From: Trichobilharzia szidati
Taxonomy: Eukaryota; Platyhelminthes; Trematoda; Strigeidida; Schistosomatidae
DNA length: 64,000 bases
Reading direction: 5' to 3'
NCBI GenBank assembly: GCA_944472155.2
Contig: OX235271.1
Location: 39,110,633-39,174,632 of the forward strand
The position numbers and the translations under genes were made by a program. Positions 46,701 to 53,394 of the stretch are shown piece by piece. The notes below the pieces were generated by a model. It was not told where the DNA came from and did no database searches. It saw only the letters and a program-made list of their open reading frames with translations. Positions within the stretch are counted from its first letter, which is position 1. Every line of letters starts with the position of its first letter.

Positions 46701-49330
46701 AAACAGAGGTGATGAAGATTCCTGGCCAACACCACCAACAGCAACAACAACAACTGACAACAATCAGCATAAATGGGAGGAACCTGAAAGAAACAAACTC
46801 TTTTACCTACCTACATGGGAAGCATCGTCTCAGGAATACGGAACTGACGAGGATGTCAAAGCAAGGATCGGGAAAGCAAGACAAGCTTTCACTACTCTCA
46901 AGTCTGTGTGGAGGTCAACAACACTCCCCATCAAAAATGAAATCCGGATTTTCAACTCCAATGTGAAGTCAGTGCTGCCTACTATAAGGATCAGAGACTT
47001 GGCGTGTCATAAAGAGCACATCAAACAAACTACGGACCTTCATTAACAGTTGTCGTCGCTCAATACCACTCAAGATCAGATGGCCGGCCAGAAAAGATCA
47101 GTAACAGAGATGTCTGGCAATGAGCGAACCAACCAGGATTGATATCAGTTAGAGAACATTCTCCTAAAAAATAAAAACTTTCATGTATGACTGGGACAGA
47201 AAATAACTCCTAGACAACTTCTTCTTGAAGCGAGTCACTAGCGAGCATCAGATTAATTTTCAAGAAATAGTTTGTAGAGATTCTATTTGTTTCAGGTGTG
47301 GCCATGGATTGATATCAGTTAGAGAACCGTTGAAAACCAGCTACAGGGAGTAATGGACAGCTGTTTCATCCCAGTTTGGGACTCGTCGGTAGTACGTTAT
47401 GTGTACTGATATCAATCCGTGCTCTAACCTGAAACAAATAGAATCCATACAAACTAATTCTTGAAAATTAATCTAATGCTTTCTAGTGACTCGCTTCAAG
47501 AAGAAGTTGTCTGCAGTGCGTTCTAGCCAGAAGTCGCGACCAGTGGAGCCATCCAGTCAGGATTGGGGATGGATTTCCCACCGATGACATTGGTTGGTGG
47601 TCACGCTGAAGTCACGAATTGGTAAAAGTTGGAATTCATGGGCTGGCCATGCGATCGGGTGGGTCCCAGTATCTGAATGGGATACGAGGTTGCCTTGTAA
47701 CCAGAAGGTCGTGGGTTATAACCCTGGTGATGGGTGCGTACTTCCGATAATTGCCAAACTAGTGGGATGAAACAGCTGTCCAGTACTCCTTGGTGGTTTT
47801 CAATGGTTCCTTAAATGATATCAGTCCGTAGTCAAACAACAAAACTGGATGATTGTTTTTTGGTTGCATATGATATTTTTTTTTAAAATTATCACTATTG
47901 ATAATACTATCAAAATTCAAAATTTTTTAAAATTTTTACTTTAACTTTATATTTTAGCTCATAAACCATTTGCATGTACAAGATGTACAAAATCCTTTTC
48001 AACTAAATCCAATCGTGAACGTCATATGGAACGTGTACATCGTGTTAGCTTGAAACGTCAACGTCAACGTTTCAATCGAACAAGTATGAGTATTCAAAGT
48101 CCATCAAGTGGAGATAATCGTTCCGAGTTGAGTGGTCATCATTCGAATATGAATTCTGTTGGTCGAACAACAACAGCCACCACCACCACCACCACAACAA
48201 CAGCAACACTAGGCGATAATAATGATCAAGAAATTGATGGTATTGAAGAGTTGAGAGAAGATGAAATACTGTCAATGAATTCAAATGAAAAACAAGCTGA
48301 AGATATTAGTAATAGTTTATTAATACGAGCCGGTGATCCAGTAGTAGAACCAAATCCAGAAAGATTGTATAATGCAGCATTATTAGCAGTAGCAAATTCT
48401 ACAAGAGGTGGATTCACTAACTTTTTAAATCATGTCTCTTCCCCCAGTATTATAAGTAATAATAATAATACACCACAGAATATTTTACCAAATATTTCTA
48501 TTCGACAAAGACAATCAAGTCGAGGTGGAGGAGGTGGACGACGACGACCTAGACGTAGTAATTTATTAAGCATGAAAAGTACCCCACAGATCCCGTTGAT
48601 TGATATGATAACTGAATCAACTAGTGAGAATAAATCAACCTATGAAGATCCACCAATAGATTTATCATTACATTCAACAATGAAAAATACCCCTGCAACA
48701 CTCACTTGTCCAATATGTTCACTATCCATTGGTAGTCGATGTTTTCGTCGTCATTTAACACTTCATCAAGTAGATAATCCAGTTTTTCGTTGTCATTTAT
48801 GTCAACTAACTTTTCAAGATCAAATAACAACATTAACTCATTGGGCTATGGAACATTCAAATGAATGGTCTAAATTTGTTAAAAAGTTAAATACAAATGA
48901 TACATCAACTGATATTCTTACACAAATTCAATTAAGTCTGAAAAATAATGTTAATACTACTATTACTACTAATAATTATAATAGTAGTAAATGTGATTTA
49001 AAAGAAACAATTAGTAAGACTATCAACCTATCAGAATTAAAAGAACCAATTAATTATTCGGCTAAATTAAGCACCACCACCACCACCAACAACAACAACA
49101 ACCACAACCACAATAATGATTCACGTTATGTATCCTGTTGTGTTTGTCTTCATCGTTTCGGTAGTCAACAAGATTTACAAAGACACATGAGATCGCATAC
49201 TGGTGAAAGACCATTTATTTGTCCATATTGTGGTAAAGAATTTTCACTAAAGCATAGTATGCATAGACATGCTAGAGTTCATATGAAACAAACTATTAAA
49301 ATAAATACAATAAATGAAACACCATCTTAA
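23380..49330 (+). CDS. RREB1/Hindsight-like C2H2 zinc-finger transcription factor (eight-exon model)
   Basis: Sequence-specific nuclear DNA-binding protein by family. Joining the eight exons listed below gives 5007 nt, i.e. 1668 residues plus stop, with every junction in phase and GT-AG. Counting from the first codon of the 23380 exon, C2H2 fingers start at Cys 341, 375, 403, 1188, 1218, 1462, 1490, 1605 and 1633. The order is a triplet, a pair with FPWNSSLKRH then FSTKSNRERH, two looser fingers, and a final HTGERPF-linked pair. This matches vertebrate RREB1 and fly Hindsight, whose third finger also carries FTTNGN. A PIDLS motif (1444-1448) is a CtBP-type corepressor site. Between fingers the protein is low-complexity (Ser, Thr, Asn, Gln, His). 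The introns are full of retroelements. The N-terminus is unresolved: an in-frame TAA at 23347 means either an upstream exon exists or translation starts at ATG 23464. The orthology call is from remembered family motifs, not a search. Confidence 0.8.
23700..24185 (-). mobile_element. RTE-type LINE, 3' fragment (intron 1)
   Basis: Reversed 3' end with ATTATTATTATTG, then the complement of TWRR...ARVEPWREAA, QQICRRKWRWIGHSLRRPLGDIARQA and SILKIRWPE in two frames. Confidence 0.82.
24186..24547. other. Intron 1, no further feature seen
   Basis: Unremarkable AT-rich intron sequence. Confidence 0.4.
24548..24895. repeat. Family B repeat, inverted pair (intron 1)
   Basis: 24548-24760 minus (tail, CACCAGGGTTCTAACC, A box complement) then 24780-24895 plus (hammerhead remnant, tail). 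Tails face outward. Confidence 0.65.
25300..25590 (+). repeat. Family B repeat (intron 1)
   Basis: 5' part (CCCACCGTTCACATTGGTTGG), A box (GTGTCTGAATGGTATACG), B box remnant, AAACAGCTGTCCAGTACTCC and tail. Confidence 0.7.
26172..26966 (+). CDS. Zinc-finger gene, exon 2 (Ser/Thr/Asn-rich)
   Basis: 265 codons, phase 0 to phase 0. It begins after ACAG at 26171 with NLPSLPPVTKWNYED and ends at VKV-like GTAAAA before the GTAAGT donor at 26967. The frame is open over the whole exon, about 150 nt further upstream than its first near-start codon. Long Thr and Asn runs (codons ACT/AAT) suggest replication-slippage growth. No known domain. It is probably the disordered N-terminal region before the first finger triplet. 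Confidence 0.75.
27530..27900 (-). mobile_element. RTE-type LINE fragment (intron 2)
   Basis: Minus strand, lacking the 3' tail: LRRQL, ICRRKWR-like (GGCATATTTGTTGGGCGAT complement), FNTNVKL and IGKARQTF blocks with stops. Confidence 0.7.
27984..28194 (+). CDS. Zinc-finger gene, exon 3 (fingers 1 and 2)
   Basis: 70 codons plus one nucleotide, between a TTTTAG acceptor and a GTAGGT donor. It encodes FRCPLCSQDEIFSRGH..., a C-x2-C-x13-H-x3-H finger. This is followed by CCFCFSELSSNSSLERHLLTH, a C-x2-C-x12-H-x3-H finger. The LSSNSSLERH core is close to the LSSASSLDRH core of RREB1's second finger. Too short to stand out as an ORF, but the finger motifs, splice sites and phase (one nt carried over) make it secure. 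Confidence 0.88.
28250..28712. repeat. Family B repeat, inverted pair (intron 3)
   Basis: Minus unit 28250-28625 (GATATCAGTTAGAGAACC tail, CAGCTGTTTCATCCC, B and A box complements, GAGCATCAGG 5' end). A plus half unit, 28626-28712, begins AGGATGAAATAGCTGTCC. Confidence 0.75.
28706..28747. repeat. TA microsatellite (intron 3)
   Basis: About 40 bases of alternating AT next to the family-B tail. Confidence 0.9.
29035..29212 (-). mobile_element. SM-alpha-type SINE (intron 3)
   Basis: Minus-strand copy: head complement (GACTCAAATG, CCAAAGCGTCATCGTCTGGACC) and hammerhead 29072-29128 with intact CTGACGA but disrupted stem II. Cleavage-side sequence GTC-CTAGAGA. Confidence 0.7.
29234..29470 (+). 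mobile_element. SINE family A with 11-bp target duplication (intron 3)
   Basis: GTGCGTCGGTGGTACAGCGG head, GGGTTCGGTCCCC B box, body, GAAGCCCTATGTTCCATTGG tail and an A-rich end. GCCTTCAGATA is present at 29223-29233 and 29471-29481. Confidence 0.9.
29482..30699. other. Intron 3, no gene seen
   Basis: AT-rich sequence. A slightly GC-richer block at 30290-30480 (CGCCGGAGGACACTTGCGG) has an unidentified open frame on the minus strand. Confidence 0.4.
30700..30926 (-). mobile_element. SINE family A (intron 3)
   Basis: Complete minus-strand copy from CCTTCACGTTCCCCAGTGG to TGCCACCGACGCAC, ending about 95 bp before exon 4. Confidence 0.88.
31021..32447 (+). CDS. Zinc-finger gene, exon 4 (finger 3 and long disordered region)
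   Basis: Starts after TCTAATTTAG at 31020. The one nucleotide carried from exon 3 plus its first two bases makes Asn, giving the linker HTNHRPF. Finger 3 is CNLCDKAFTTNGNLSRHIRTSH, the hallmark RREB1/Hindsight third finger. About 440 residues of Ser/His/Gln/Asn-rich sequence follow, with runs of Gln, Ala-Gly and Ser. It ends in a basic patch (RQKSRIKKVRSL). I used the GTATGT donor at 32448. GTGAGA at 32436 is an in-phase alternative removing four residues. The open frame upstream of 31021 is intron. Confidence 0.85.
32628..33200. repeat. Family B repeat, inverted pair with duplicated tail (intron 4)
   Basis: Minus unit from tail (GGATTTCATCATAAGCTGAC, 32632) through B box complement to the 5' end, followed at 33022 by a second tail copy about 394 bp away. 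Then a plus half unit (33049-33200) with hammerhead ACTGTTGAAGAGTCCC...GGAAACAGCTGCCC and tail. Confidence 0.8.
33201..33594. other. Intron 4, no feature seen
   Basis: AT-rich sequence. Confidence 0.35.
33595..34345 (+). mobile_element. RTE-type LINE fragment (intron 4)
   Basis: Starts at GGACTTCAAGTGAGCATAG, then blocks coding SSEHREDGG, IGKARYAF, SETWPECH, KIRIINKKLW and QQLCRRKWRWIGHSLKRPS-like, spread over three frames. It ends GAACCCGAAAGGAATAGT. Confidence 0.78.
34390..34497 (-). mobile_element. SM-alpha-type SINE fragment (intron 4)
   Basis: Hammerhead region on the minus strand: core ATGATAA (defective), stem II partly kept, GAAA, ATGCACAT stem III. Confidence 0.65.
34498..34672 (+). 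mobile_element. SM-alpha-type SINE fragment (intron 4)
   Basis: Plus-strand partner of the preceding copy. Much of the hammerhead is deleted (GATGAGTCCTGGAATCC), and the 3' part AGACATCGTTGAAG...CGATATG is present. Confidence 0.65.
34705..34905 (+). mobile_element. SINE family A, older copy (intron 4)
   Basis: GGTGCAATGGTAGAATACTCG head, AGTTCGATTCCC B box, CCTCGCTAAGCCGG body and CCCGATGTTCCGCTGGG tail. Confidence 0.75.
34906..35590. other. Intron 4, repeat-poor stretch before exon 5
   Basis: No gene, repeat or RNA motif seen. Confidence 0.4.
35591..35699 (+). CDS. Zinc-finger gene, exon 5 (short basic exon)
   Basis: A 109-nt exon between TTTTATACAG (ending 35590) and GTAAGT (35700). It encodes a very basic segment including AKRRKSLTMIGKKKLSRK, a likely nuclear-localisation signal. 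It is needed by phase: exon 4 ends in phase 0, whereas the next exon is open only if one nucleotide is carried in. This exon, 109 nt or 1 modulo 3, supplies exactly that and makes Ser at the junction. An alternative acceptor at 35603 would break the phase. Confidence 0.68.
36068..36520 (+). repeat. Family B repeat, complete unit with direct terminal repeats (intron 5)
   Basis: The tail GTAACCAATCAACCAAATCC occurs at 36068 and again at 36469, a period of 401 bp. Between them: 5' part (GATGCTCACTAGCGAC), A box (TGGCTTAATGGTATACGAG, about 36303), B box GGTTCGAACCC (36347-36357), hammerhead (36368-36415) and the tail. Best reference copy for the family. Confidence 0.85.
36368..36415 (+). ncRNA. 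Hammerhead-like motif, family B
   Basis: Stem I GTACTG/CAGTAC, core ATGAAGA (C3 to A), eroded stem II, GAAA, ATAGCCGT in place of ACAGCTGT. Confidence 0.5.
36556..37110 (-). repeat. Family B repeats, one unit plus partial second (intron 5)
   Basis: Divergent minus-strand unit 36556-36966, then 36966-37110 repeating the tail and hammerhead part (GAGCAGCTGTTTCGTTC). This head-to-tail order suggests a tandem origin. Confidence 0.6.
37111..38589. other. Intron 5, no gene supported
   Basis: G-rich tract at 37715-37760 (AGGGTAGGGTGGGGTTGGGG) could form a G-quadruplex. TTG and GTA microsatellites near 37978 and 38152. Confidence 0.45.
38590..38870 (+). mobile_element. RTE-type LINE, decayed 3' fragment (intron 5)
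   Basis: GGAAATGGAAGAAAATGCAG, CTCGAGTGAAACTCGAATGG and GACATGGAGGAGGTCGTG follow the RTE C-terminus. Tail CCATATGTGTGTTCC. Confidence 0.65.
39128..40240 (-). mobile_element. RTE-type LINE, longest fragment (intron 5)
   Basis: Minus strand. 39955-40236 codes CQVFHNGKPSEAFGVNTGVRQGCLLSPMIFLIVV (RT palm). A frameshift near 39955 falls in the DLDFADD box. 39256-39951 then continues over the Gln-rich block, INGRDLKE, NVKSVLLYGSETW, INNCLRSILKIRWPE and TCRRRWRWTGDSLRRPLGDIA. The 3' end is an ATT repeat. Probably among the younger copies here. Confidence 0.88.
40432..40762. repeat. Family B repeat, inverted pair (intron 5)
   Basis: Minus segment 40432-40580 (GGATTTCATCATCAGC tail, GACAGCCGTTTCGTC), then plus 40585-40762 with B box GTTCGAACCC, CTGATGAAGAGTCC, CGAAACAGCTGTCCAGTAC and tail. 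Confidence 0.75.
40933..41017 (+). CDS. Zinc-finger gene, exon 6 (85 nt)
   Basis: Preceded by a strong pyrimidine tract (CTTCTTCTTCTCCTCCTC...ACAG) and followed by GTAAGC at 41018. Only one frame is open, encoding SLSSSSKQRRECDMQQFQSV. The other two frames hit stops within the first 25 nt. It takes one nucleotide from exon 5 and hands two (AG) to exon 7, giving Arg. No domain. The donor lies directly before an RTE insertion that begins near 41060. Confidence 0.7.
41060..41890 (+). mobile_element. RTE-type LINE fragment (intron 6)
   Basis: From QASEKQQVDRKSTKDRTSG-like sequence through CAACAGCAACAACAACAATA, IGKARQAFTTLKSVW, RKKWRWIGWPYS and LLEWNPKGKRRVGRQ to AATAATAAT. Starts only about 40 nt after exon 6. 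Confidence 0.85.
41891..42599. other. Intron 6, no gene seen
   Basis: AT-rich sequence without recognisable repeats. Confidence 0.4.
42600..43475 (-). mobile_element. Penelope-like element, GIY-YIG end and 3' region (intron 6)
   Basis: 42879-43238 codes a GIY-YIG nuclease region: CIYKFTCICGSSYIGRTERR, LRFSEH, ARHLLDTGHEVDVEKSF and CLKPDLCIQKE. That is the C-terminal domain of Penelope-like elements. Upstream on the same strand, to about 43475, broken frames continue the element. Downstream of the stop lies a hammerhead at 42608-42659. It ends about 35 nt before exon 7. Confidence 0.85.
42608..42659 (-). ncRNA. Hammerhead ribozyme motif of the Penelope-like element
   Basis: On the minus strand: AGCAG and CTGCT form stem I, then CTGACGA, a minimal stem II (GAAGGCAAC), and GAAA. 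Stem III is ATAAAA/TTTTAT with an extra TGG/CCA. The cleavage triplet is ATT. Penelope-like elements are known to carry such hammerheads in their terminal repeats. Stem II is weak. Confidence 0.6.
43512..44335 (+). CDS. Zinc-finger gene, exon 7 (finger 4)
   Basis: 274 codons plus split codons at both ends, from TTCCTTTTTAG (43511) to GTAAGT (44336). It opens with SHSSCSPDHCNSTRNNSNY and includes EILDLSLRNK, a degenerate CtBP-like motif. It ends with finger 4, a C-x4-C finger containing CNQKFPWNSSLKRHILTHT. The FPW-SSL-RH core matches RREB1's FPWASSLQRH finger. The acceptor lies only about 35 nt downstream of a Penelope-like insertion on the other strand. Confidence 0.85.
44393..44660. repeat. 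Family B repeat, inverted pair (intron 7)
   Basis: Minus 44393-44490 (tail, ATCTGTGTTCGTCCTTG), plus 44495-44660 (GACGAAACGGACGTTCTCAG and tail to CAATACCTGAAAATTAATC). Divergent. Confidence 0.6.
44931..45183 (+). mobile_element. SINE family A with extra 5' sequence (intron 7)
   Basis: GTGCGTCGGTGGCACAGCGG head at 44955, body and GAAGCCCTATGTTCCACTGG tail. ATATGGTGG at 44922-44930 and 45184-45192 is a likely target duplication. It places the 5' end at 44931, where GTATCCTGGATTCCACT resembles the 3' side of the SM-alpha hammerhead cleavage site. Confidence 0.8.
45193..45459. other. Intron 7, no feature seen
   Basis: AT-rich sequence. Confidence 0.3.
45460..45605 (-). repeat. Family B repeat, divergent fragment (intron 7)
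   Basis: TCTAACTTCATCTAGACAGTC tail, GGACAGCGGTTTTCTC, CCAGAACCTTCAGGTTATAAGG. Confidence 0.5.
45606..46344. other. Intron 7, no gene seen
   Basis: TGATTGATTGATCG tandem tract near 45650-45680. Confidence 0.4.
46345..47135 (+). mobile_element. RTE-type LINE, truncated at both ends (intron 7)
   Basis: Keeps an intact DLDFADDICLISHKLEDMQ box, the Gln-rich block and IGKARQAFTTLKSVWRS. It stops at GAGCGAACCAACC, where a family-B repeat begins. The simple 3' tail is missing, suggesting later disruption by the repeat. Confidence 0.82.
47130..47840. repeat. Family B repeats, inverted pair with nearly full plus unit (intron 7)
   Basis: Minus 47130-47402 (two tails, hammerhead CCGACGA on the minus strand), plus 47403-47840 (tail, 5' part from CTAGTGACTCGCTTC, A box TATCTGAATGGGATACGAGG, GGGTTATAACCC, AAACAGCTGTCCAGTACTCC, tail). 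The junction matches 7818-7867. Confidence 0.78.
47958..49330 (+). CDS. Zinc-finger gene, last exon (fingers 5-9, stop)
   Basis: Starts after TATATTTTAG at 47957. The carried C plus CT makes Pro, giving the linker HTPHKPF. Finger 5 is CTRCTKSFSTKSNRERHMERVH, which pairs with finger 4 as in RREB1. Next come a Thr run, a GGGGGRRRPRR basic patch, and PIDLS at codons starting near 48653. Then fingers LTCPICSLSIGSRCFRRH, FRCHLCQLTF...H, CCVCLHRFGSQQDLQRHMRSH and CPYCGKEFSLKHSMHRHARVH, the last two joined by TGERPFI. TAA at 49328-49330 ends the gene. The three loose and two canonical fingers fit RREB1's C-terminal cluster. Confidence 0.88.
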
Positions 49331-50399
49331 ATACACAAATACTCACAGAAGAATACAAGAATTAAACGCTTGTCTTTTCTGTTTTTTTGACTAGTCGTCA
49401 TAAGGATTTCTTTATAAAGCGCCAATTGTTTTTTACATAATCCTTCATTGTTTCAATAATTGAACAGTTTCTCTTCTCTTTTATTTGTATTCTTTTTTTT
49501 TGTAAATTCATTCAGTGTTATTCCTAATTTTACAAACCATTTATTTACAATAATTCTCATAGTAGCTTTTATTTATTATGGTCAAGGGTTGTTTCCGCTT
49601 AAAAATAAAATGAATTATCAAAGTGTTATCATTACAAAGCAAAACGCTTAATATGATACATCGTTCACTGACACACTGATGCACTATGGGGATTGGTTCT
49701 ACTTTTCTATACATATTTCATTTCTGTTGTGTGGTTGTTGTTGTTGTTCAGGATTTTTTTCCCTTTCACTTTAACTTGTCTGGTTTCATTTTAATAAAAC
49801 AACTAATATGAATTAAACACCTTATACATATATTAAATATAAAAAAGTGATTTCTTTTAAATTTTAAAGTTTGAGAATAGGGTTGATGATGTTTTTTCTC
49901 CCCAATGCCTCTAATCATTCGCTTTACTGGATAAAATTGTTTATATCTCAGAATGTTAGCTATCCTGATGGAAACTTTGGAGGGAACCAGCTATTAGATT
50001 GTTCGATTAATCTTTCGCACCTATACTCACGTTATACGATCTTTTTGCACGTCAGAATCGGTTAAGGGATATCGTATATTAAATATTTTTATTAAAGATT
50101 CTAAAAGACTGATTAGTGAATAAAGAATACTCAGTTCGATAAATTATTCATCATCAGGTTCTACAGTTATATGATCATAATAATTAAAGAATTCAATATA
50201 GCGAAAATATTCATTCAGACATTTTGAAGAGAAAAGAAAATTTGAGTTTTAAATAACATTAAATCAATGATATGGGTAGATTACAGCTCGAGGGCACCTG
50301 TGAGTGACAATATGCATAGAAATGTTACGTTTAACTGAATATCAGACAAACTAGTAAAAGTAATACAGAATTATTGAATTCATAGTTGCCACATTAGGA
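49331..50399. other. 3' flank of the zinc-finger gene, no gene seen
   Basis: Probably includes the 3' UTR. Candidate signals: AATAAAAC near 49792 and AAAAATAAAATG near 49602. No other feature. Confidence 0.4.
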
Positions 50400-51030
50400 T
50401 AGGGTAGAAATGGAGGTTGGACCTATTTCTTTTGTACACAGAATTCAGGCTGTTTTAAGTGAATTATATTGGCCTCTGATATTTGAAGTCTTCGGTGTTT
50501 AGGGGTCTTTGGCAACTTATTTGGTATCCGATAGATAATAGGATTGGACTGTTCAGTGATAGCTTCGTGACCTGTTTGGACAAAGTGATCTAATCTTGAA
50601 CTGCTGATGGTTTTAATTACTTCTTACTTTGGTTACACTGGTCGAGGTTTGCAAGCAGAGAAAATTAAGTTCCTAGAGCAACGACCAATATAAGTGGGAC
50701 CACAGGAGCAATTGAATTGATAGATAAAATTAACAGTGGCTAGCCTAGGCACTTCATATTTCAGTTTTGGAATTTCAACCGGTCCTGTGGAAAATGTGAA
50801 TCCCAGCTTACTGGCGTTAAACGGCCTTCGAATTGATCTTCTAAACTTGTTGCTTACTATTTCGCTTGTCACATAGCCCCTGAATTTCATTCGTGTACAC
50901 AGAGGTTTCTTATTAGCAGATACCGGAGAATTCTTTCTTACTATCTTGGCCATGCGTTTTGTGATGAATTTTCCAGGGTAGCTATTTTCAGTTAACGTTT
51001 CATACGCAGCTTTAGGTTCATCTTCGATTA
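50400..51030 (-). mobile_element. Penelope-like element fragment
   Basis: 50633-50953 codes the linker and GIY-YIG start (KLKYEVPRLATVNFIYQFNCSCGPTYIGRCSRNL). Downstream in another frame, TGHEAITEQSNPIIYRIPN and PEFCVQKK follow the C-terminus. Upstream to about 51030: KAAYETLTENSYPGKFITKR. Frameshifted. Confidence 0.75.
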
Positions 51031-51074
51031 CATCCTCTGGCCCTGTAGCTGAGGTATTTGCCGAATTTCTTTTT

Positions 51075-51266
51075 ATTTAAAAATTTTTTGTTATAGCTTG
51101 ACCCCAAACAGTATTTTTGATACAAGTATGGAATTTTCCGCTTGTGATATCGGTAGTCAAAATATAGCAGGCCAACCATTAATATCAGGTGTGCGTCGGC
51201 CGGGGATCCAACCCCGAACCATATGCGTGGTTGGCGAGCGTCCTAACCGCTGTGCCACCGAAGTAC
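51075..51266 (-). mobile_element. SINE with family-A head and a different body
   Basis: Minus-strand head (GTGCGTCGGCCGGGGATCC, GCCACCG) is joined to a body (CAAGTATGGAATTTTCCGC, TATCGGTAGTCAAA) also present at 60815-60990. It lacks the usual CTCGCTAAGCC body. Confidence 0.7.
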
Positions 51267-51314
51267 TGGATAAGAATAAAGTTATTAAATGGTAATTATT
51301 CATTTGTTCGTCAG

Positions 51315-51490
51315 TAAAACAGGTGTTCCGTGTCTGGTTCCCAGTCAACGCACTCCTAAACGTCTTCTAGTTCACTATCCTGTAGTAAGCCTAAAAAAGA
51401 GGAAGGGTTAGTTATGGGGCTAGCGACCTCACCACTACTGGGACTTCAGAGCTTGAGGCTATATGTTCCAATTGGGAACGCAATGAACGA
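51315..51490 (+). mobile_element. SINE family A, old copy
   Basis: GTCTGGTTCCCAGTCAACGCACTCC, GGCTAGCGACCTC and GGCTATATGTTCCAATTGGG keep the B box, body and tail. Confidence 0.6.
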
Positions 51491-51764
51491 AGGCAGGTTA
51501 AACTAAAGTATGGTCATTAAATGAGGATTAATTTGTTTGTTCAGAGTTAAATGATACATATTCCTATGATAAGTTCCTGTGTAATCAGATTGTTCGAAAT
51601 CAGACAAATTACGTCTTCTTATTGCTTTGTCTAAATTCATAAAGGGAACTAGTGGTTTCTGAGTCTTTCTTTCATTGTGTAGGAACAATAAAATATATGG
51701 CATAACCAATTATAGGTTTTAGTTTACTAAGTAATCCTTTGAAATGATCTTCGAATATATTTCT

Positions 51765-51960
51765 TCTCCTCTTACTTTCCTAGTTGGAAATCCGAGGCTT
51801 CAGGCTTGGACTTCGAAGTTTCATTGGTAGTAGGATAAAGTCACTAGTCCCAAGCCCAACCTACTGTCTTTATCAGGCTTACTACCACTACTGGCTAGGA
51901 GAGATTTAGGAATGCATCGGCTGGGAATTGTATCCTGTCATCCTGACACTGAACCAACAT
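51765..51960 (-). mobile_element. SINE family A, very old copy
   Basis: Reversed tail (TAGTTGGAAATCCGAGGCTTC), CTAGTCCCAAGCCCAACC and GGCTGGGAATTGTATCC (B box complement). Confidence 0.5.
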
Positions 51961-52124
51961 CGCACATGACCTTCAAGTGCACCATTACAATTTTCATTCG
52001 ATACTCCTTTGAAATACAGTTTTATAGTATGCTTATTAAGTAGTATTTCATGTAATTTATAAAACATTACTTAACTGTGAATTCAGATTTAAGGTTCATA
52101 ATGGAATTGTGTATACGAATTTAA

Positions 52125-53160
52125 CAAATGATTCATTACGGAATCATTCGAAGTGAGGACAGGAGTAATACAAGCTGGCTGCCTACTATCGCCAATGATT
52201 TTCCTGATTGCAGTAGACTGGATAATGCGACAAACAGCCGGTCGGGCAATGAGGAAACAGGCATAAAATGGACTCACACAAAATACTTGGAGGACCTGGA
52301 CTTCGCTGATGATATATGTCTGATTTCCCACAAACTGGAAGATATGTAAGCGAAAAGCAACAAGTTGGCAGAAGAAGCATCCAGAGGAGATAGGACTTCA
52401 GGTGAACATAGAGAAAACAGAGGTGATGAAGATTCCCGGGCAACACCGCCACCACCAGCAGCAACAACAACAGACAACAATCAGCCAGCATAAATGGGAG
52501 GAATCTAAAGGAAGCAACCTCCTTTACCTACATATTTGGGAAGCATCGTTTCAACCACAAGGGGAACTGACGAGGATATCAAAGCAAGAATCGGAAAAGT
52601 AAGACAAGCTTTCAATACTCTCAAATCTGTGTGGAGGTCAGCAGGACTCAGCATCAAAATGAAAATAAGATCCGGATTTTCAACTCCAATATGAAGTCAG
52701 TCAGTGCTACTCACTATACGCATCAGAGACTTGCACTGCGCGTCATAAAGAGAATCTCAAACAAACTACAGACCTTCATCAACAGTTATCTTCGCTCAAT
52801 ACTCAAGATCAGATGGCCGGTCAGAAAAGATCAGCAACAGAGATCTCTTGGAGTGAACCAAACAGGAACCGATTGTGCAACAAATGAGCAGGAAGAAGTG
52901 GAGATGGATTGGCTGGCCATACTCTGAGGAAACCATCAAGTGACATCACTAGACAAGCCATTGCTCGAGTGGAACTTGAAAGAGAAGCGGCGAGTTGGTC
53001 GTCAGTGCAAGGGTGGGTGAAGTGAAGAGGAGATGAAAGCATGTGGGCAGACTTGGAGCATGGTGAAAACTCTAGCAGAGAACCGAATGCAATGGAGACG
53101 CATGGCTGACGCTCTATGCTCCTCTAGGAATTAAAGGAAACAATAATAAATCATAATAAA
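52125..53160 (+). mobile_element. RTE-type LINE, RT palm to 3' end
   Basis: DLDFADDICLISHKLEDM then stop, the Gln-rich block (CACCACCAGCAGC), NKLQTFINSYLRSILKIRWPVRKDQQQ, EVEMDWLAIL, and tail CCTCTAGGAATTAAAGGAAAC with AATAAT/AAATAAA repeats. Confidence 0.85.
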
Positions 53161-53394
53161 TAAATGATTCATTGTATTGAGGAGAAGTGTCGAAAGATCA
53201 ATTTTATTAGACATATAGTGCTCGTAATTGGCTCATTGTCTCTCTTTATTATTAAACTATAGTGAGGGATACTAATTTTCAGGCTGCACTAAATGTGCCT
53301 TGGATGTGAACATGATTTAAGCATGAATTTAAATGATTTATCTACTATGCATCCTTATGGATGGATCATCGGACAGAGCATTAAAATTGCAATC

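Noticed and set aside
50140..50180. CTGATGA on the minus strand near the Penelope fragment as a hammerhead
   Set aside because: Followed by GAAC, not GAAA, with no convincing stem I or III.
51503..51709. 68-codon minus-strand frame as a Penelope piece
   Set aside because: Some resemblance in composition, but no GIY-YIG or RT motif.
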